Below are positions 1 through 8,394 of a stretch of DNA of 64,000 bases, piece after piece. Under the pieces are notes generated by a model that made no database searches, was not told the DNA's origin, and saw only the letters and a list, made by a program, of their open reading frames with translations. Source of the stretch: Kribbella capetownensis. GTDB taxonomy: Bacteria; Actinomycetota; Actinomycetes; Propionibacteriales; Kribbellaceae. The first letter of the stretch is position 1. Every line of letters starts with the position of its first letter. The DNA is taken from assembly GCF_004331485.1 (NCBI RefSeq), contig NZ_SJKD01000001.1, forward strand, positions 1,860,001-1,924,000, read 5' to 3'. A program made the translations under genes and the position numbers.

Positions 1-293
1 CGGCCCAGATCTCGGCTGACCTGGTCACCGGCCGATACCAGGGGGTGCTGACCGCGTCGACCGTCAGCGTCGAGGACGGCGAGTTCTGGGTGCTGGAGGA
101 GGCGCTCGGTGACGAGGGGAGGGTGTTGCTGCCCGAGCCGCAGCGCACCCGGCTGGTCCCGCTCGACGACTCCCGGCTGATCGCCGCCGAGCCCGAGCGC
201 GGTGTCCACACCGTGCTGGCGTTCCGGGATCCGGTGGACGGCCGGGCGGCGTACTTGTTCCAGGGAGGGCGGCTGACCCCGCGCAGCCGATGA
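1..293 (+). CDS. C-terminal part of an unknown protein (5' end outside window)
   Basis: The reading frame is open from base 3 to the TGA at 291-293 and has no stop upstream, so the gene begins before the window. The visible 96 residues are acidic and charged, without membrane segments, cysteines or a motif I recognise. They end in a short basic tail (LTPRSR). An internal ATG-like start near base 45 exists but nothing marks it as the true start. The function cannot be assigned from this fragment. A 292-base spacer without a convincing gene follows. Confidence 0.6.
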   Translation, partial: AQISADLVTGRYQGVLTASTVSVEDGEFWVLEEALGDEGRVLLPEPQRTRLVPLDDSRLIAAEPERGVHTVLAFRDPVDGRAAYLFQGGRLTPRSR

Positions 294-475
294 GAACACT
301 CGTTTCAAGCGGACTGCCCGGTGCATGAAGTCCGGTAGCACTGGGAAGGAGTGTCAGTGACGTGCGGCGTGGCTGGGGCCGTGGCACGCCGCGCTGTCAC
401 CGAGAGTCACCTGCCTCACCCTCACCGGGTCGTTGCCTGGTCACCCTTTGTGATTGCGGACGGCAACTATTGTGA

Positions 476-513
476 GGGTGTACCGCGCCCTTGATAACGG
501 ATTGCGTACACCC
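476..513. promoter_or_regulatory. Inverted repeat in the 292-base spacer 294-585
   Basis: GGGTGTAC at 476-483 and its exact complement GTACACCC at 506-513 are separated by 22 bases. The element lies about 75 bases before the small membrane protein gene and could be an operator or a weak hairpin. I see no other gene, riboswitch fold or terminator that I can support in 294-585. Confidence 0.35.
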
Positions 514-585
514 TGTCGCCAAGTAGTCGACCTGGAGTTATGGTGATTACTCGGGGGAACGGGGTGAGTACGGGGTGGTGAGGCT

Positions 586-804
586 ATGGCGTGGCAACTG
601 TGGGTGGCGATCGCACTCGCAGCGACCGGGCTCGTGATCCTGGTCGTGTGGCGACTGCGGCACGCTCAGCACGTCTTCGACGACATCACCCGCATCGACC
701 GTTCCGCCGAGAGTAGCCAGTCCGATCCATCCGGTGACGAGCTCGCCCAGGCGAGGGCTCGCCGGATCCCACCGCCGTCGCCGCCACGCCGCAAGCACGG
801 CTGA
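586..804 (+). CDS. Small single-pass membrane protein
   Basis: The 72-residue product opens with a hydrophobic helix (residues about 5-22, LWVAIALAATGLVILVVW) followed by a basic Arg-Leu-Arg-His stop-transfer stretch. The cytoplasmic tail is polar and ends in a Pro/Arg/Lys cluster. This looks like an N-out, C-in single-pass protein, with the topology inferred from the positive charges after the helix. GGTGAGG sits 5-6 bases before the ATG. No family is recognised. It stands alone and converges on the downstream LuxR regulator gene. Confidence 0.65.
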   Translation: MAWQLWVAIALAATGLVILVVWRLRHAQHVFDDITRIDRSAESSQSDPSGDELAQARARRIPPPSPPRRKHG

Positions 805-921
805 CGCGACTCGGGAAGACGCCCGGTCCCCACCCGGGTTCCGCCCAAGCCGCTCACGTTCGGTGGCCCGCACAGCGCCGAACGTGAGCGGCTGTGGGAC
901 AGCCTCGGAGACTGTGGGATC

Positions 922-3840
922 TCAGTCCAGCAGCCCGTCCCGCCGCGCGACCGCGGCCGCCTCGGTGCGCGACCGGACGCCCAGCTTGCCGAGGATGTTC
1001 GACACGTGCACGCTCACGGTCTTCTCGCTGATGTACAGCTCCCGGGCCAACTGCCGGTTCGTCCGCCCGTCGGCGACCAGCTTCAGTACCTCGGTCTCTC
1101 GCGCGGTCAGCGCACCGGAACCCAGTCCCGGACCGTCGACCCCGCCGAGTTCGTCCAGCAGCGGCTTCGACCCCAGCTCCCGGCCGACCTCCGCGGCCAG
1201 CGCCGCCTGCTCGTTCGCCTCGGCCACCCGGCCCGCCGCGCGGAGCGCAGCCGACAGCCGCACCCGCGACCACGCCTGCTCGAAGACGTACCCGTACCCG
1301 AAGGCGTCCATGGTCCGTCGCCACACGGCCACGTGCTCCTCCGGTGACGGCGGATCGATCCCGGTCAGCCACCGGAGCCGCTCCCACTCCGCCTCCAGCC
1401 GCGACAGCCAGGCCAGCCCTTCGACACCTATCAACCGGCCGGGCGGCAGCCCCTTCTCCACTGTCGCCTGTCCCGTCGCGAGCAGTTCGGAGCCTCGGGC
1501 AACGAGTTCCTCGGCCGCCGACGGCTCGCTCACCGCCCGGTGGCACAGTAGTTGCAGTCCGAGCGTGGTGAACCGGATCTGCGCCATGAACCACTCGGTC
1601 TGGAACACGTCCGCCAGCAGCGCGGACACATCCGCGATCAGCTTCTCCGCCTCGGCGACCTGGTCGAGCTGGCGGTAGGCGTCCACGGCCGGCTGCAGCC
1701 CGATGATCGGCAGCATGACGTCCAGGTCCCACCACTTCCGCATCCGCTCCAGCTCTTCCGCGACCGAGGTGTCCCCGCGGCCGCTCCGGACCGCGAAGTC
1801 CACCGCACGCAGCGCCGCCGCCGATGCGGCCGGAGTCCCCGAGTCCGTCCGGGCGGTGACCGTCGCGTCGTCCCATTCGCCCAGGACGAACTGCGTCAGC
1901 GCCAGCATCCGCCGGGCGTCGAACCCGTACGCCGCCCACTGCCGGCCAAGCTCACCGGCGCGCTCCGAGGCATGGACGAGCGCTGTCTTCGCCTCCTGCA
2001 GGTCGCCCTCCTCGTAGTACGTCGAACCGAGCAGGAACCGGCTCCGCACCTCCGCCGCCGCGTCACCGGTCAACTGCGCCCGGACGGCGGCCTCCTCCAA
2101 CTGCCTGGCCGCCGCGACCGGGTCACCGGCGCGGCGCCGGAGCTGGGCCAGCGTGATCCCGGCGTCGCCGGCGGCCGACTCCTGGCCGGCCTCGCGAGCG
2201 ATCTCGAGCGCCTTGTGCGCCCAGCGCTCCGCCTCCATCGGGCGGCCGAGCGCGTCGGACACCCGCGCGTACAACGAGGCGACCTGGGCCTTGAAGACGG
2301 TCGACGGCTCGTCGGACACCAGCTTGAGCGCCTGGGTGACGGCTTCGTTCGCCTCCTGGTCGTGGTCGATGATCAGCGCGATGTCCGCGAGCGGCAGCAG
2401 CAACTGAGCCCGCTGCAGCTTCGGCGCGTCCGGCGGCAGATCCACGAGCGCCTTGCGGAGCATCTTGAGCGCGCGCAGGTGCTGCGAGGACAGCGTGGCC
2501 GCCAGGGCGGTGTCGACGATCAGCCAGGTCTTGTCGATGGTGTTGTCCGGCGACGCGTTCGGGAACAGTTCCAGCGCCATCTCGTAGTGCTTCAGCGCCT
2601 CCTGCGGCGCGGCGACCGTGATGGCCTCCTGCCCGGCCCGGACGCGCGCCTCGAACGCGGTGGCGAGATCGTGCGACCGGGTGGCGTGCCCGGCGAGCTC
2701 GGCCGCCGTACCTGCGACGGTCTGGTCCTTCAGCGCCTGCACGTAGGCCGCATGCTGGCGGACTCGTTCGCCCGGCAGCAGGTCGTCGTACACGGCCTCG
2801 GCCAGCAGGGCGTGCCGGAAGTAGTAGCTCGCGTTCCCCGGTACGTCGATGATGTGGGCGTCGATGAGCTCGCGCAGGGCCTGGTCGAGCTCGCGATCGG
2901 GCAGGCCGGCGACGGTGGTGAGCAGCGTGTGTGGCACTCGGCGGCCGGCGACGGCGATCACGCGGGCGACCTGCCGGGCGTCGTCGGACAGCGGATCGAG
3001 CCGGACCAGCAGCAGATCGGCCAGATCGGGTGGTACGGCGTCGCCGTCACCCATCGAGGCCGCGGCCACCAACTCCTCGGTGAAGAACGCGTTCCCACCG
3101 GCCCGGTCGAGGATCCGGCGTACCTCGGCCTCCGAGAGCGGTTTGGAGACCAGCGAGTCCAGCAATGTGCGGGACTCGTCGGAGTCCAGGGGCGCCACGT
3201 TGACGCGGCGTACGCGCGGGTTCCGGGACCACTCGGCGATCGGGCGGCGCAGCGGGTGACGGCGGTGCAGATCGTCGCTGCGGTAGGACACCACCAGGGC
3301 CAGGCGCTGTGAGGTCAGCCGGGTGATGAGGAAGCCGATCAGGTCGCGGGTGGAGTCGTCGGCCCAGTGGGTGTCCTCGATGATCACCAGCAGCGGCTCA
3401 CTGGTGGACAGCGCGGTGAACGCGCCCAGGACGGCGTCGAACAGGGCGGCCCGGTCCAGCTGGCCCTCCTGGGGCACGGTCTGGGCGCCGATCAGACGGT
3501 GCGTGGGCAGAAGCCGGCCGATCGCCGGGAAGTTCGTCAGGACGCTCTCGACCAGCTCCGGCCGCTCGCCGGCCAGCCGGCCGAACATCTCGGTGAACGG
3601 CAGGTACGGCAGGCCGGCGTCGCCGAAGTCGGTGCAGTGCCCGACCAGGACGCCGAAACCGCGCTCGTGGGCCCCGGTGGCCACTTCGTCCAGCAGGCGG
3701 GTCTTCCCTACCCCCGCATCACCGGACAGCACAACGGCGCCGGCGCGGCGCGTGCGGGCGTCGTCGACGGCACTGAGGAGGGCGGCCATCTCGGTCGAGC
3801 GGCCGACGAGAGGTGTCGAGGTCCAGGGCACATCGTCCAT
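922..3840 (-). CDS. LuxR-family (LAL-type) ATPase transcriptional regulator
   Basis: This 972-residue protein has the layout of large ATP-binding LuxR regulators. Near the N terminus is a Walker A motif (GDAGVGKT, about residues 40-47) and a Walker B motif ([11 protein letters not shown], about 151-161). A long helical TPR-like middle follows. The last 65 residues are a LuxR DNA-binding domain ([18 protein letters not shown], then [13 protein letters not shown]). An upstream start at 3957 is possible, but a strong terminator hairpin lies between it and the ATG at 3840, and AGGGGCGAAG precedes 3840, so the shorter form is preferred. Three tiny paralogous genes lie immediately upstream on the same strand and are candidates for functional partners. 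The regulated targets are unknown. Confidence 0.88.
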   Translation of the reverse strand: MDDVPWTSTPLVGRSTEMAALLSAVDDARTRRAGAVVLSGDAGVGKTRLLDEVATGAHERGFGVLVGHCTDFGDAGLPYLPFTEMFGRLAGERPELVESVLTNFPAIGRLLPTHRLIGAQTVPQEGQLDRAALFDAVLGAFTALSTSEPLLVIIEDTHWADDSTRDLIGFLITRLTSQRLALVVSYRSDDLHRRHPLRRPIAEWSRNPRVRRVNVAPLDSDESRTLLDSLVSKPLSEAEVRRILDRAGGNAFFTEELVAAASMGDGDAVPPDLADLLLVRLDPLSDDARQVARVIAVAGRRVPHTLLTTVAGLPDRELDQALRELIDAHIIDVPGNASYYFRHALLAEAVYDDLLPGERVRQHAAYVQALKDQTVAGTAAELAGHATRSHDLATAFEARVRAGQEAITVAAPQEALKHYEMALELFPNASPDNTIDKTWLIVDTALAATLSSQHLRALKMLRKALVDLPPDAPKLQRAQLLLPLADIALIIDHDQEANEAVTQALKLVSDEPSTVFKAQVASLYARVSDALGRPMEAERWAHKALEIAREAGQESAAGDAGITLAQLRRRAGDPVAAARQLEEAAVRAQLTGDAAAEVRSRFLLGSTYYEEGDLQEAKTALVHASERAGELGRQWAAYGFDARRMLALTQFVLGEWDDATVTARTDSGTPAASAAALRAVDFAVRSGRGDTSVAEELERMRKWWDLDVMLPIIGLQPAVDAYRQLDQVAEAEKLIADVSALLADVFQTEWFMAQIRFTTLGLQLLCHRAVSEPSAAEELVARGSELLATGQATVEKGLPPGRLIGVEGLAWLSRLEAEWERLRWLTGIDPPSPEEHVAVWRRTMDAFGYGYVFEQAWSRVRLSAALRAAGRVAEANEQAALAAEVGRELGSKPLLDELGGVDGPGLGSGALTARETEVLKLVADGRTNRQLARELYISEKTVSVHVSNILGKLGVRSRTEAAAVARRDGLLD

Positions 3841-3906
3841 CTTCGCCCCTGGAGCCGACACAAATCGACGGCATCCCGTCCGCTGACCCTCCCGGGCAAC
3901 GAAAAC

Positions 3907-3942
3907 GCCGTCCCTGACCGGTTCTGTCGGGTCAGGGACGGC
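3907..3942 (-). terminator. Rho-independent terminator after the small-protein genes
   Basis: Perfect 13-bp arms (3907-3919 and 3930-3942, GCCGTCCCTGACC and its complement) enclose a 10-base loop. On the minus strand the hairpin is followed by GTTTTC. It ends transcription of the three small genes about 65 bases before the LuxR regulator start and argues that the regulator has its own transcript and starts at 3840. Confidence 0.8.
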
Positions 3943-3953
3943 GGTCCCGGCCG

Positions 3954-4115
3954 TCATGCCGCCGTAGTGGGTCGGAGGGTCCGGCGCGCGTGCCGCGGCT
4001 CGGGCTGGTGCGCCCGCTCCGCGTGCTCCCGGCGCGTCGCCGTCCGGAACTCACGCTTGGTCCGCTCCAGCTTGTAGGCGGTCTCCGCCTGGATCGTCTG
4101 AGGTGTGATGAACAT
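3954..4115 (-). CDS. Small basic protein, paralogue 1 of 3
   Basis: The 53-residue protein starts at an ATG with GGGAGG six bases upstream. Its N terminus ([18 protein letters not shown], then TKREF) matches the two genes upstream at a shared pattern: aromatic residue 2, then (Q/K)AE(T/V)xY(K/R)xxR, and a basic residue followed by (D/E)F. The C-terminal half is Arg/His/Pro-rich and unlike the other copies. It begins 13 bases after the stop of paralogue 2, so the two are co-transcribed, and a terminator follows directly. No known domain is recognised. Many actinomycetes carry such tiny genes beside LuxR-type regulators, but no function is established to my knowledge. Confidence 0.7.
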   Translation of the reverse strand: MFITPQTIQAETAYKLERTKREFRTATRREHAERAHQPEPRHARRTLRPTTAA

Positions 4116-4128
4116 GGTCTGCCTCCCT

Positions 4129-4257
4129 TCAGGCTTTCCGGCCGAACAGGTGGACGAGGTTCCGGCGGGCCCGGGTGTTCCGGTGCTGCCGGAAGTCGCG
4201 GCTGAGGCGCTCCCTGCGGTAGGCGACCTCCGCCTTGACCGTTTCGTTGAAGTACAT
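4129..4257 (-). CDS. Small basic protein, paralogue 2 of 3
   Basis: A 42-residue protein (MYFNETVKAEVAYRRERL, then SRDF) with AGGAGG seven bases before the ATG. A longer in-frame reading from an ATG at 4329, itself preceded by GGGAGG, would add 24 residues. The shorter form is preferred because it aligns with both paralogues from residue 1. It is strongly basic (Arg-rich) after the conserved helix-like segment. Its leader contains a 64-base block that recurs before paralogue 3. Confidence 0.68.
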   Translation of the reverse strand: MYFNETVKAEVAYRRERLSRDFRQHRNTRARRNLVHLFGRKA

Positions 4258-4303
4258 GGATTCCTCCTGGTCTGGTGCCGGCTCCTGCCGACACCCCTCA
4301 ATC

Positions 4304-4367
4304 TGCTCGTCTGAGGTGACCCCGCACATCGGAGTTCCTCCCTATCCCTGCGCCTCAGGTGGCCTTA
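4304..4367 (-). promoter_or_regulatory. Conserved leader block upstream of paralogue 2
   Basis: Read on the minus strand, the block runs TAAGGCC, 15 bases, ATAGGGAG, 5 bases, CCGATGTG, 8 variable bases, then CCTCAGACGAGCA. The same words in the same order occur before paralogue 3 (4675-4737) with nearly equal spacing. Conservation of non-coding words argues for a shared promoter or operator, perhaps with a short leader ORF at the ATGTG. Confidence 0.55.
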
Positions 4368-4388
4368 GGCGGTCCTGGTACGGCGCAG

Positions 4389-4406
4389 GGGGTCCCTAGG
4401 GACCCC
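4389..4406. repeat. 18-bp perfect palindrome
   Basis: GGGGTCCCTAGGGACCCC reads the same on both strands. It lies between paralogues 3 and 2, just upstream of the conserved leader block, and is a candidate operator for a dimeric regulator. Confidence 0.5.
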
Positions 4407-4416
4407 GGAACGACGG

Positions 4417-4448
4417 TGCGGCCGGCTCCCCGGAGGGAACCGGCCGCA
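4417..4448 (-). terminator. Hairpin after paralogue 3 (no U-tract)
   Basis: Arms of 14 bases (4417-4430 and 4435-4448) pair with one mismatch around a 4-base loop. It lies 33 bases beyond the stop of paralogue 3. No T-run follows on the minus strand, so termination by this hairpin is plausible but unproven. Confidence 0.45.
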
Positions 4449-4480
4449 GGGACGGACGGGGGACGGCGGGTCTCTCGCGT

Positions 4481-4639
4481 TCACATCGCCGGACGGGCCC
4501 GCAGTTCGGGCGCGCAGGGCTCGGCAGGCTGCACCTTGTGCTTGCGCTGGAACCAGGACGGGCGCTGGAAGTCACGCCGCAGGCGGTTCTGTCGGTAACG
4601 GACTTCGGCCTGGAGCGAGTCTGGTGAGTAGAAGAACAT
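4481..4639 (-). CDS. Small basic protein, paralogue 3 of 3
   Basis: A 52-residue protein (MFFYSPDSLQAEVRYRQN, then RLRRDF) with GGAGGAG upstream of the ATG. It shares the AEV-x-Y-R-x-x-R-L-x-R-D-F core with paralogues 1 and 2, then diverges into a Trp/Lys/Pro-containing basic tail with one cysteine. It is separated from paralogue 2 by 223 bases holding a hairpin, a palindrome and the repeated leader block, so it probably has its own transcript. Confidence 0.68.
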   Translation of the reverse strand: MFFYSPDSLQAEVRYRQNRLRRDFQRPSWFQRKHKVQPAEPCAPELRARPAM

Positions 4640-4674
4640 TGATCTCCTCCGGGAGCTTGTCGATGAGGAGAGAG

Positions 4675-4760
4675 TGCTCGCCTGAGGGGGAGGGCCACAT
4701 CGGCACAACTCCCTATGCCCGGGCGATCCAGGCCTTACAGAGGCTTACAGAGCCTTAGAA
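4675..4760 (-). promoter_or_regulatory. Leader block of paralogue 3 with three 10-bp repeats
   Basis: Bases 4675-4737 repeat the leader block found at 4304-4367. Directly upstream, 4731-4760 is three 10-base units in line (ggccttacag, aggcttacag, agccttagaa). A 10-base period puts each unit on the same face of the helix, as expected for cooperative binding of one protein. The last units overlap the end of the GntR gene. Confidence 0.55.
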
Positions 4761-5462
4761 GCCGTAACTGAGGCTCAGCTCGAAGTGTTCGGGGTCCAGC
4801 AGGCAGTCGGCCTGCTCCGCGAAGGTGTCCGCCGCGGTCCAGCTGGTCCGCTCGGTGTGCAGGAACCAGGTCCCCTCGGGCCGGCCCAGCAGTGCGGCCT
4901 CGGCATGGTTCAACGGGCGGCCGCGGAGCCGTTGCTCACAGTGGTCGAGATGCAGTCCCGCCCGGCTCAGCGTCGTACTGATCGAGCCGTTGTCGAGGCC
5001 GCGGCCGGGCAGGTCGCGCAACGACTCCAGGGCCGGGATCCGGCTGCGCTCCAAGGAGATCGGGACACCGTCCGATAGTTGCCTGACCCGCTCGATCACG
5101 ATCACGTCGGGGTCGTCCAGCCCGAGCCGCCCGGCCAGGCCGGGATCCCGTTCGAGGGCGATCTTCACCGTCCGCATCCGGGTCTCCACGCCCTGCTCGG
5201 ACAGCGCGTGCGTCCAGCCGAGCCGGCCGTCCAGCGGCCGCCCGTCGAACAGCACGAACGATCCCTTGCCGGTCCGGGTGGCGATCAGACCGTCGTCGGT
5301 CAGTACGGCGAGCGCGGCGCGGACCGTGTTCCGGCTGACCGAGAACCGCCGGGCCAGTTCGACCTCAGCGGGCAGCCGCGCGCCCCGGCGTACCAGGCCG
5401 GAACGGATCTCCCGGGCCAGGACAGCCGCGACGCGTTCGTGCTTCAGCTCGATCCCGGGCAT
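4755..5462 (-). CDS. GntR-family (HutC/UTRA-type) transcriptional regulator
   Basis: The 235-residue protein has an N-terminal winged helix (about residues 8-72; LPAEVELARRFSVSRNTVRA is the recognition region) and a C-terminal UTRA-like ligand domain ending in the usual FAEQADCLLDPEHF-type segment. The ATG lies 7 bases after the stop of the hydrolase gene, so it is the last gene of a permease-hydrolase-regulator operon. It probably controls this operon in response to the transported compound or a derivative; the ligand is not evident. A longer reading from 5576 overlaps the hydrolase and is rejected. Confidence 0.88.
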   Translation of the reverse strand: MPGIELKHERVAAVLAREIRSGLVRRGARLPAEVELARRFSVSRNTVRAALAVLTDDGLIATRTGKGSFVLFDGRPLDGRLGWTHALSEQGVETRMRTVKIALERDPGLAGRLGLDDPDVIVIERVRQLSDGVPISLERSRIPALESLRDLPGRGLDNGSISTTLSRAGLHLDHCEQRLRGRPLNHAEAALLGRPEGTWFLHTERTSWTAADTFAEQADCLLDPEHFELSLSYGF

Positions 5463-5469
5463 CGGCGGC

Positions 5470-6000
5470 TCACTGGGTACTGCGGAGTTGGTCGATCGTG
5501 ACGATCTCGAGCATCGGTGCGTAGAGCCGCATGATGTCGAGCGCCTTGCGGTGGTTGTCCGCGGTCGAGCCGGCACACGCCTCCTCGACCACCTGGACCT
5601 GGATCCCGGCGTCCACAGCGGCCAGCGCCGTGCTGATCACGCAACAGTCGGTCGTGACGCCGCCGAGCACCAGCCGTCCGTCCGGCGCGGCTGCCTGCGC
5701 CAGCTCCGGACCCCATTTGCCGAGGGTGGTCTTGTCCAGAGTTGCAGCGCCCTTGAACTCGTCGACGAGTTGGTAGTCGGCCGACTCCGGCGGCTGCAAT
5801 GCGAACGGGAACTCCTGGTAGTACGCGACCCAGGAACCGGTTGGTTTGTCCGGCGCCACGAACCGCGTGAAGACCATGTCCGGCGCGAACAGTTCGACCA
5901 GTTGCCTGGTCGGCTCGACCACTCGCCGGAAGTCCGGGGCGGCCCAGCCGGAGGTGGGATCGGCGAAGATCCGCTGCAGGTCGATCAGCGCGAGGACCAT
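5470..6000 (-). CDS. Isochorismatase-family cysteine hydrolase
   Basis: The 176-residue length and fold signature match this family of amidases and hydrolases. The catalytic triad is visible: Asp in ALIDLQ near residue 7, a Lys in the TTLGKWG region, and the nucleophile Cys in GVTTDCCVIST. Its ATG overlaps the stop of the permease (ATGA), which indicates translational coupling. Partner permeases of the NCS1 type carry nucleobases, hydantoins, allantoin or related compounds, so the hydrolase probably opens or deamidates an imported nitrogen compound (inference). The exact substrate cannot be read from sequence. Confidence 0.85.
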   Translation of the reverse strand: MVLALIDLQRIFADPTSGWAAPDFRRVVEPTRQLVELFAPDMVFTRFVAPDKPTGSWVAYYQEFPFALQPPESADYQLVDEFKGAATLDKTTLGKWGPELAQAAAPDGRLVLGGVTTDCCVISTALAAVDAGIQVQVVEEACAGSTADNHRKALDIMRLYAPMLEIVTIDQLRSTQ

Positions 6001-7460
6001 CAGGCGACCGACTCCTGTGTGCGTACGGCGGCCGCACCCGCGAACCGCTGGACGACGAAGCCGAGCACCAGCGCGACCAGGATGCCCAGGTTCGCGAAGG
6101 CCCAGTCGCCCTCCTTGCCGCCGAGGCCGAGCGGCCCGAGCAGGTAGCCCTGCCAGGTCAGCCACGACGCCAGCGTGTTCGTGACCAGTCCCCAGCCGAT
6201 GCCGGTGGCAACGACCATCGTGATCACCGGCAACCACCGGACGTCGCCGTACCGGCCGCGGACGTCGTACAGGTCGGCCTCGGCATAGTCGCGGCGGCGG
6301 GTGGCGAGGTCGGCGAGCATGATGCCGCACCAGGCCGCGATCGGGACGCCGAGCGTGATCAGGAAGCCCTGGAACTGAGCCAGGAACTCGCCGCCGTAGA
6401 AGACCACATAGATGGTGCCGGCAATCATCACGACGCCGTCGATCAACGCGGCGACGTACCGCGGTGCCGGCAGACCGATCGCCAGCAGGGACAGGCCGGA
6501 CGAGTAGATGTCCAGCACCGCGCCACCCACCAGGCCGAGCACTGCCACGATCACGAACGGCACCAGGAACCAGGTCGGCAACGCCTCAGCGAGCGCACCG
6601 ATCGGATCCGCAGCGATCGCGGCGCTCAGGTCCTGCGACGACCCGGCCAGCAGGAGTCCGAACACCAGCAGTACGACGGGTGCCACGGAGCCGCCGAACG
6701 TCGTCCAACCGACCACGCCGCGACTCGACGACCCACGGGGCAGGTAGCGGGAGTAGTCGGCGGCCGCGTTCACCCAGCCGAGCCCGAAGCCGGTCATCAG
6801 GAACACCAGCGCCCCGATCACCTGCTGGCTCGAACCGCTCGGCAGCGCGGACACGGTGCTCCAGTGGATCTGGTCGGCGACCAGGATCATGTAGACGACG
6901 GTGAGTACGCCGGTCACCACGGTGATGATCGTCTGCGCCCGCATGATCAGGTCGAACCCGAGCACGCCGCAGGCAACGATCAGTACGCCGACCACGATCA
7001 GCGCGATCACCTTCGTCAGGGTGCCGCCGCCCCAGCCGAGGCGTTCGAAGACGGTCGCGGTCGCCAGCGTGGCGAGGATCGTCAGCACGGTCTCCCAGCC
7101 GACCGTCAGCAGCCACGACACCACCGACGGCAGTTTGTTGCCGCGGACACCGAACGCCGCGCGGCCGAGCACCATCGTCGGCGCCGAACCGCGCTTGCCG
7201 GCCAGCGCGATCAGCCCGCAGAGCAGGAACGAGAACACCACCCCGATCAGGCCGGCGATGACGGCCTGCCAGAACGAGATCCCGAAGCCCAGCGCGAACG
7301 CGCCGTAGCTCAGACCGAGGACAGAGACGTTCGCCCCGAACCACGGCCAGAACAGCTGGCTCGGCCGGCCCTTCCGGTCCGCGTCCGCGATCACGTTCAG
7401 CCCGTTGCTCTCCACCGCGAGCGCCCGGGTCTGCTGCTGCACCTCGAGCTGGTCAGCCAT
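6000..7460 (-). CDS. NCS1-family cytosine/purine/hydantoin-type permease
   Basis: A 486-residue protein with about twelve hydrophobic segments. It has NCS1 features early in the chain (LFWPWFGANVSVLGLSYGA, about residues 35-55) and the Asn-Ala-Ala-Asp-Tyr-Ser motif in the middle. The ATG at 7460 has GGGGAG seven bases upstream; the longer reading from 7502 covers the promoter region and is rejected. It heads the operon with the isochorismatase-like hydrolase and GntR regulator. It likely imports a nucleobase-like or amide nitrogen source. Confidence 0.88.
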   Translation of the reverse strand: MADQLEVQQQTRALAVESNGLNVIADADRKGRPSQLFWPWFGANVSVLGLSYGAFALGFGISFWQAVIAGLIGVVFSFLLCGLIALAGKRGSAPTMVLGRAAFGVRGNKLPSVVSWLLTVGWETVLTILATLATATVFERLGWGGGTLTKVIALIVVGVLIVACGVLGFDLIMRAQTIITVVTGVLTVVYMILVADQIHWSTVSALPSGSSQQVIGALVFLMTGFGLGWVNAAADYSRYLPRGSSSRGVVGWTTFGGSVAPVVLLVFGLLLAGSSQDLSAAIAADPIGALAEALPTWFLVPFVIVAVLGLVGGAVLDIYSSGLSLLAIGLPAPRYVAALIDGVVMIAGTIYVVFYGGEFLAQFQGFLITLGVPIAAWCGIMLADLATRRRDYAEADLYDVRGRYGDVRWLPVITMVVATGIGWGLVTNTLASWLTWQGYLLGPLGLGGKEGDWAFANLGILVALVLGFVVQRFAGAAAVRTQESVA

Positions 7461-7483
7461 AGTGACTCCCCACCCTGAATAGA

Positions 7484-7501
7484 CCTGTTCAGTCCTGTTC
7501 A
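7484..7501. promoter_or_regulatory. Direct-repeat candidate operator before the permease
   Basis: CCTGTTCA occurs at 7484-7491 and again at 7494-7501, exactly one helical turn apart. On the minus strand TTGAAC and TATTCA, 15 bases apart, could be -35 and -10 boxes, which the repeats would overlap. The operon's GntR protein is the natural candidate binder (inference). Confidence 0.5.
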
Positions 7502-7535
7502 ATCACGGTAGGACGGTGGGTCGGGGTGGTCAACA

Positions 7536-8390
7536 ATGAATGCCATGCTGAGCGACGCGGTGGACGGATTCACGCTGACGTACGACCGGGCCGGTGAGGG
7601 GCCTGCTGTGGTGCTGCTGCACGGATGGCCCGGCGACCGGACCGACTACCGGCTGCTCGCGCCGATGCTGGTCGAGCGTGGTTGCGAGGTGGTGGTGCCC
7701 GATCTGCGCGGCTTCGGCGAATCGGACCGGCAGTCGGCGGATCCTGCGCAGTACGGCGTCCAAGCGCAGGGGCGGAGTGTGGTCGGGCTGATCGAAGAGC
7801 TCGGGCTGGAGCGTCCGGTGCTCGCCGGGTACGACGTCGGCAGCCGGATCGCGCAGGGGATCGCGCGGACCCGGCCTGACCTGATCGAGGGCATGGTGGT
7901 CGCGCCACCGCTGCCGGGGATCGGGAAGCGGGTGTTCTCCGAGCACGCGCAGGCGGAGTTCTGGTACCAGGCCTTCCATCGGCTGCCGGTGATCGAGGAA
8001 CTGATCGACGGGAATCCCGACGCCGTCCGCTCCTATCTGCGGCACTTCTGGACGCACTGGTCCGGTCCGGGCTTCGAGCCGGAGCTGGATCAGCTGGTCG
8101 AGATCTACTCCGTGCCGGGTGCGTTCACCGCCTCGATCAACTGGTACCGGGCGGGTGCGGGCTCGGTCGCCACCTCCGCAGCCGAGTCGTCGCCGCCGTC
8201 GTACGACCGGATCGCCGTACCGACGGTGGTGCTGTGGCCGGAGTTCGATCCGCTGTTCCCGCGCGCTTGGTCCGATCGGCTCGACGACTTCTTCAGCGAC
8301 GTACGGCTGCGGCCGGTGGACGGTGTCGGACACTACGCGCCGCTGGAGTACCCAGAAATCCTCGCCGAGGAGATTGTCGGACTAGGCTGA
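7536..8390 (+). CDS. Alpha/beta hydrolase, epoxide hydrolase/haloalkane dehalogenase-like
   Basis: In this 284-residue protein the oxyanion-hole motif LLHGWPGD is at residues 27-34. The nucleophile elbow is GYDVGS with Asp100 in place of Ser, typical of epoxide hydrolases, dehalogenases and related acetylases. The catalytic His is in GVGHYAPLE near the C terminus, and an acidic residue sits in FDPLFP. It ends four bases before nuoB, so it could be co-transcribed with it, although nuoB also has its own TAGGCT box. A role linked to respiration is not implied by the family. An ATG three codons later (7545) is an alternative start. Confidence 0.85.
   Translation: MNAMLSDAVDGFTLTYDRAGEGPAVVLLHGWPGDRTDYRLLAPMLVERGCEVVVPDLRGFGESDRQSADPAQYGVQAQGRSVVGLIEELGLERPVLAGYDVGSRIAQGIARTRPDLIEGMVVAPPLPGIGKRVFSEHAQAEFWYQAFHRLPVIEELIDGNPDAVRSYLRHFWTHWSGPGFEPELDQLVEIYSVPGAFTASINWYRAGAGSVATSAAESSPPSYDRIAVPTVVLWPEFDPLFPRAWSDRLDDFFSDVRLRPVDGVGHYAPLEYPEILAEEIVGLG
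8383..8388 (+). promoter_or_regulatory. -10 box for a leaderless nuoB transcript
   Basis: TAGGCT ends six bases before the nuoB ATG, and no Shine-Dalgarno sequence is visible. This spacing is the usual geometry of actinobacterial leaderless promoters. Confidence 0.5.
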
Positions 8391-8394
8391 CCAC

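Noticed and set aside
294-585. Possible riboswitch or small RNA in the first spacer
   Set aside because: Only an 8-base inverted repeat is clear; I could not match the region to a known riboswitch core.
1552-3312. 586-codon open frame on the plus strand opposite the LuxR regulator
   Set aside because: It is the shadow of a high-GC coding gene: Arg/Gly/Val-rich composition, no domain, and the antisense gene has clear Walker and helix-turn-helix motifs.
3841-3957. N-terminal extension of the LuxR-ATPase regulator to 3957
   Set aside because: The extension would read through a perfect 13-bp terminator hairpin with a T-run, while the ATG at 3840 has its own ribosome-binding site.
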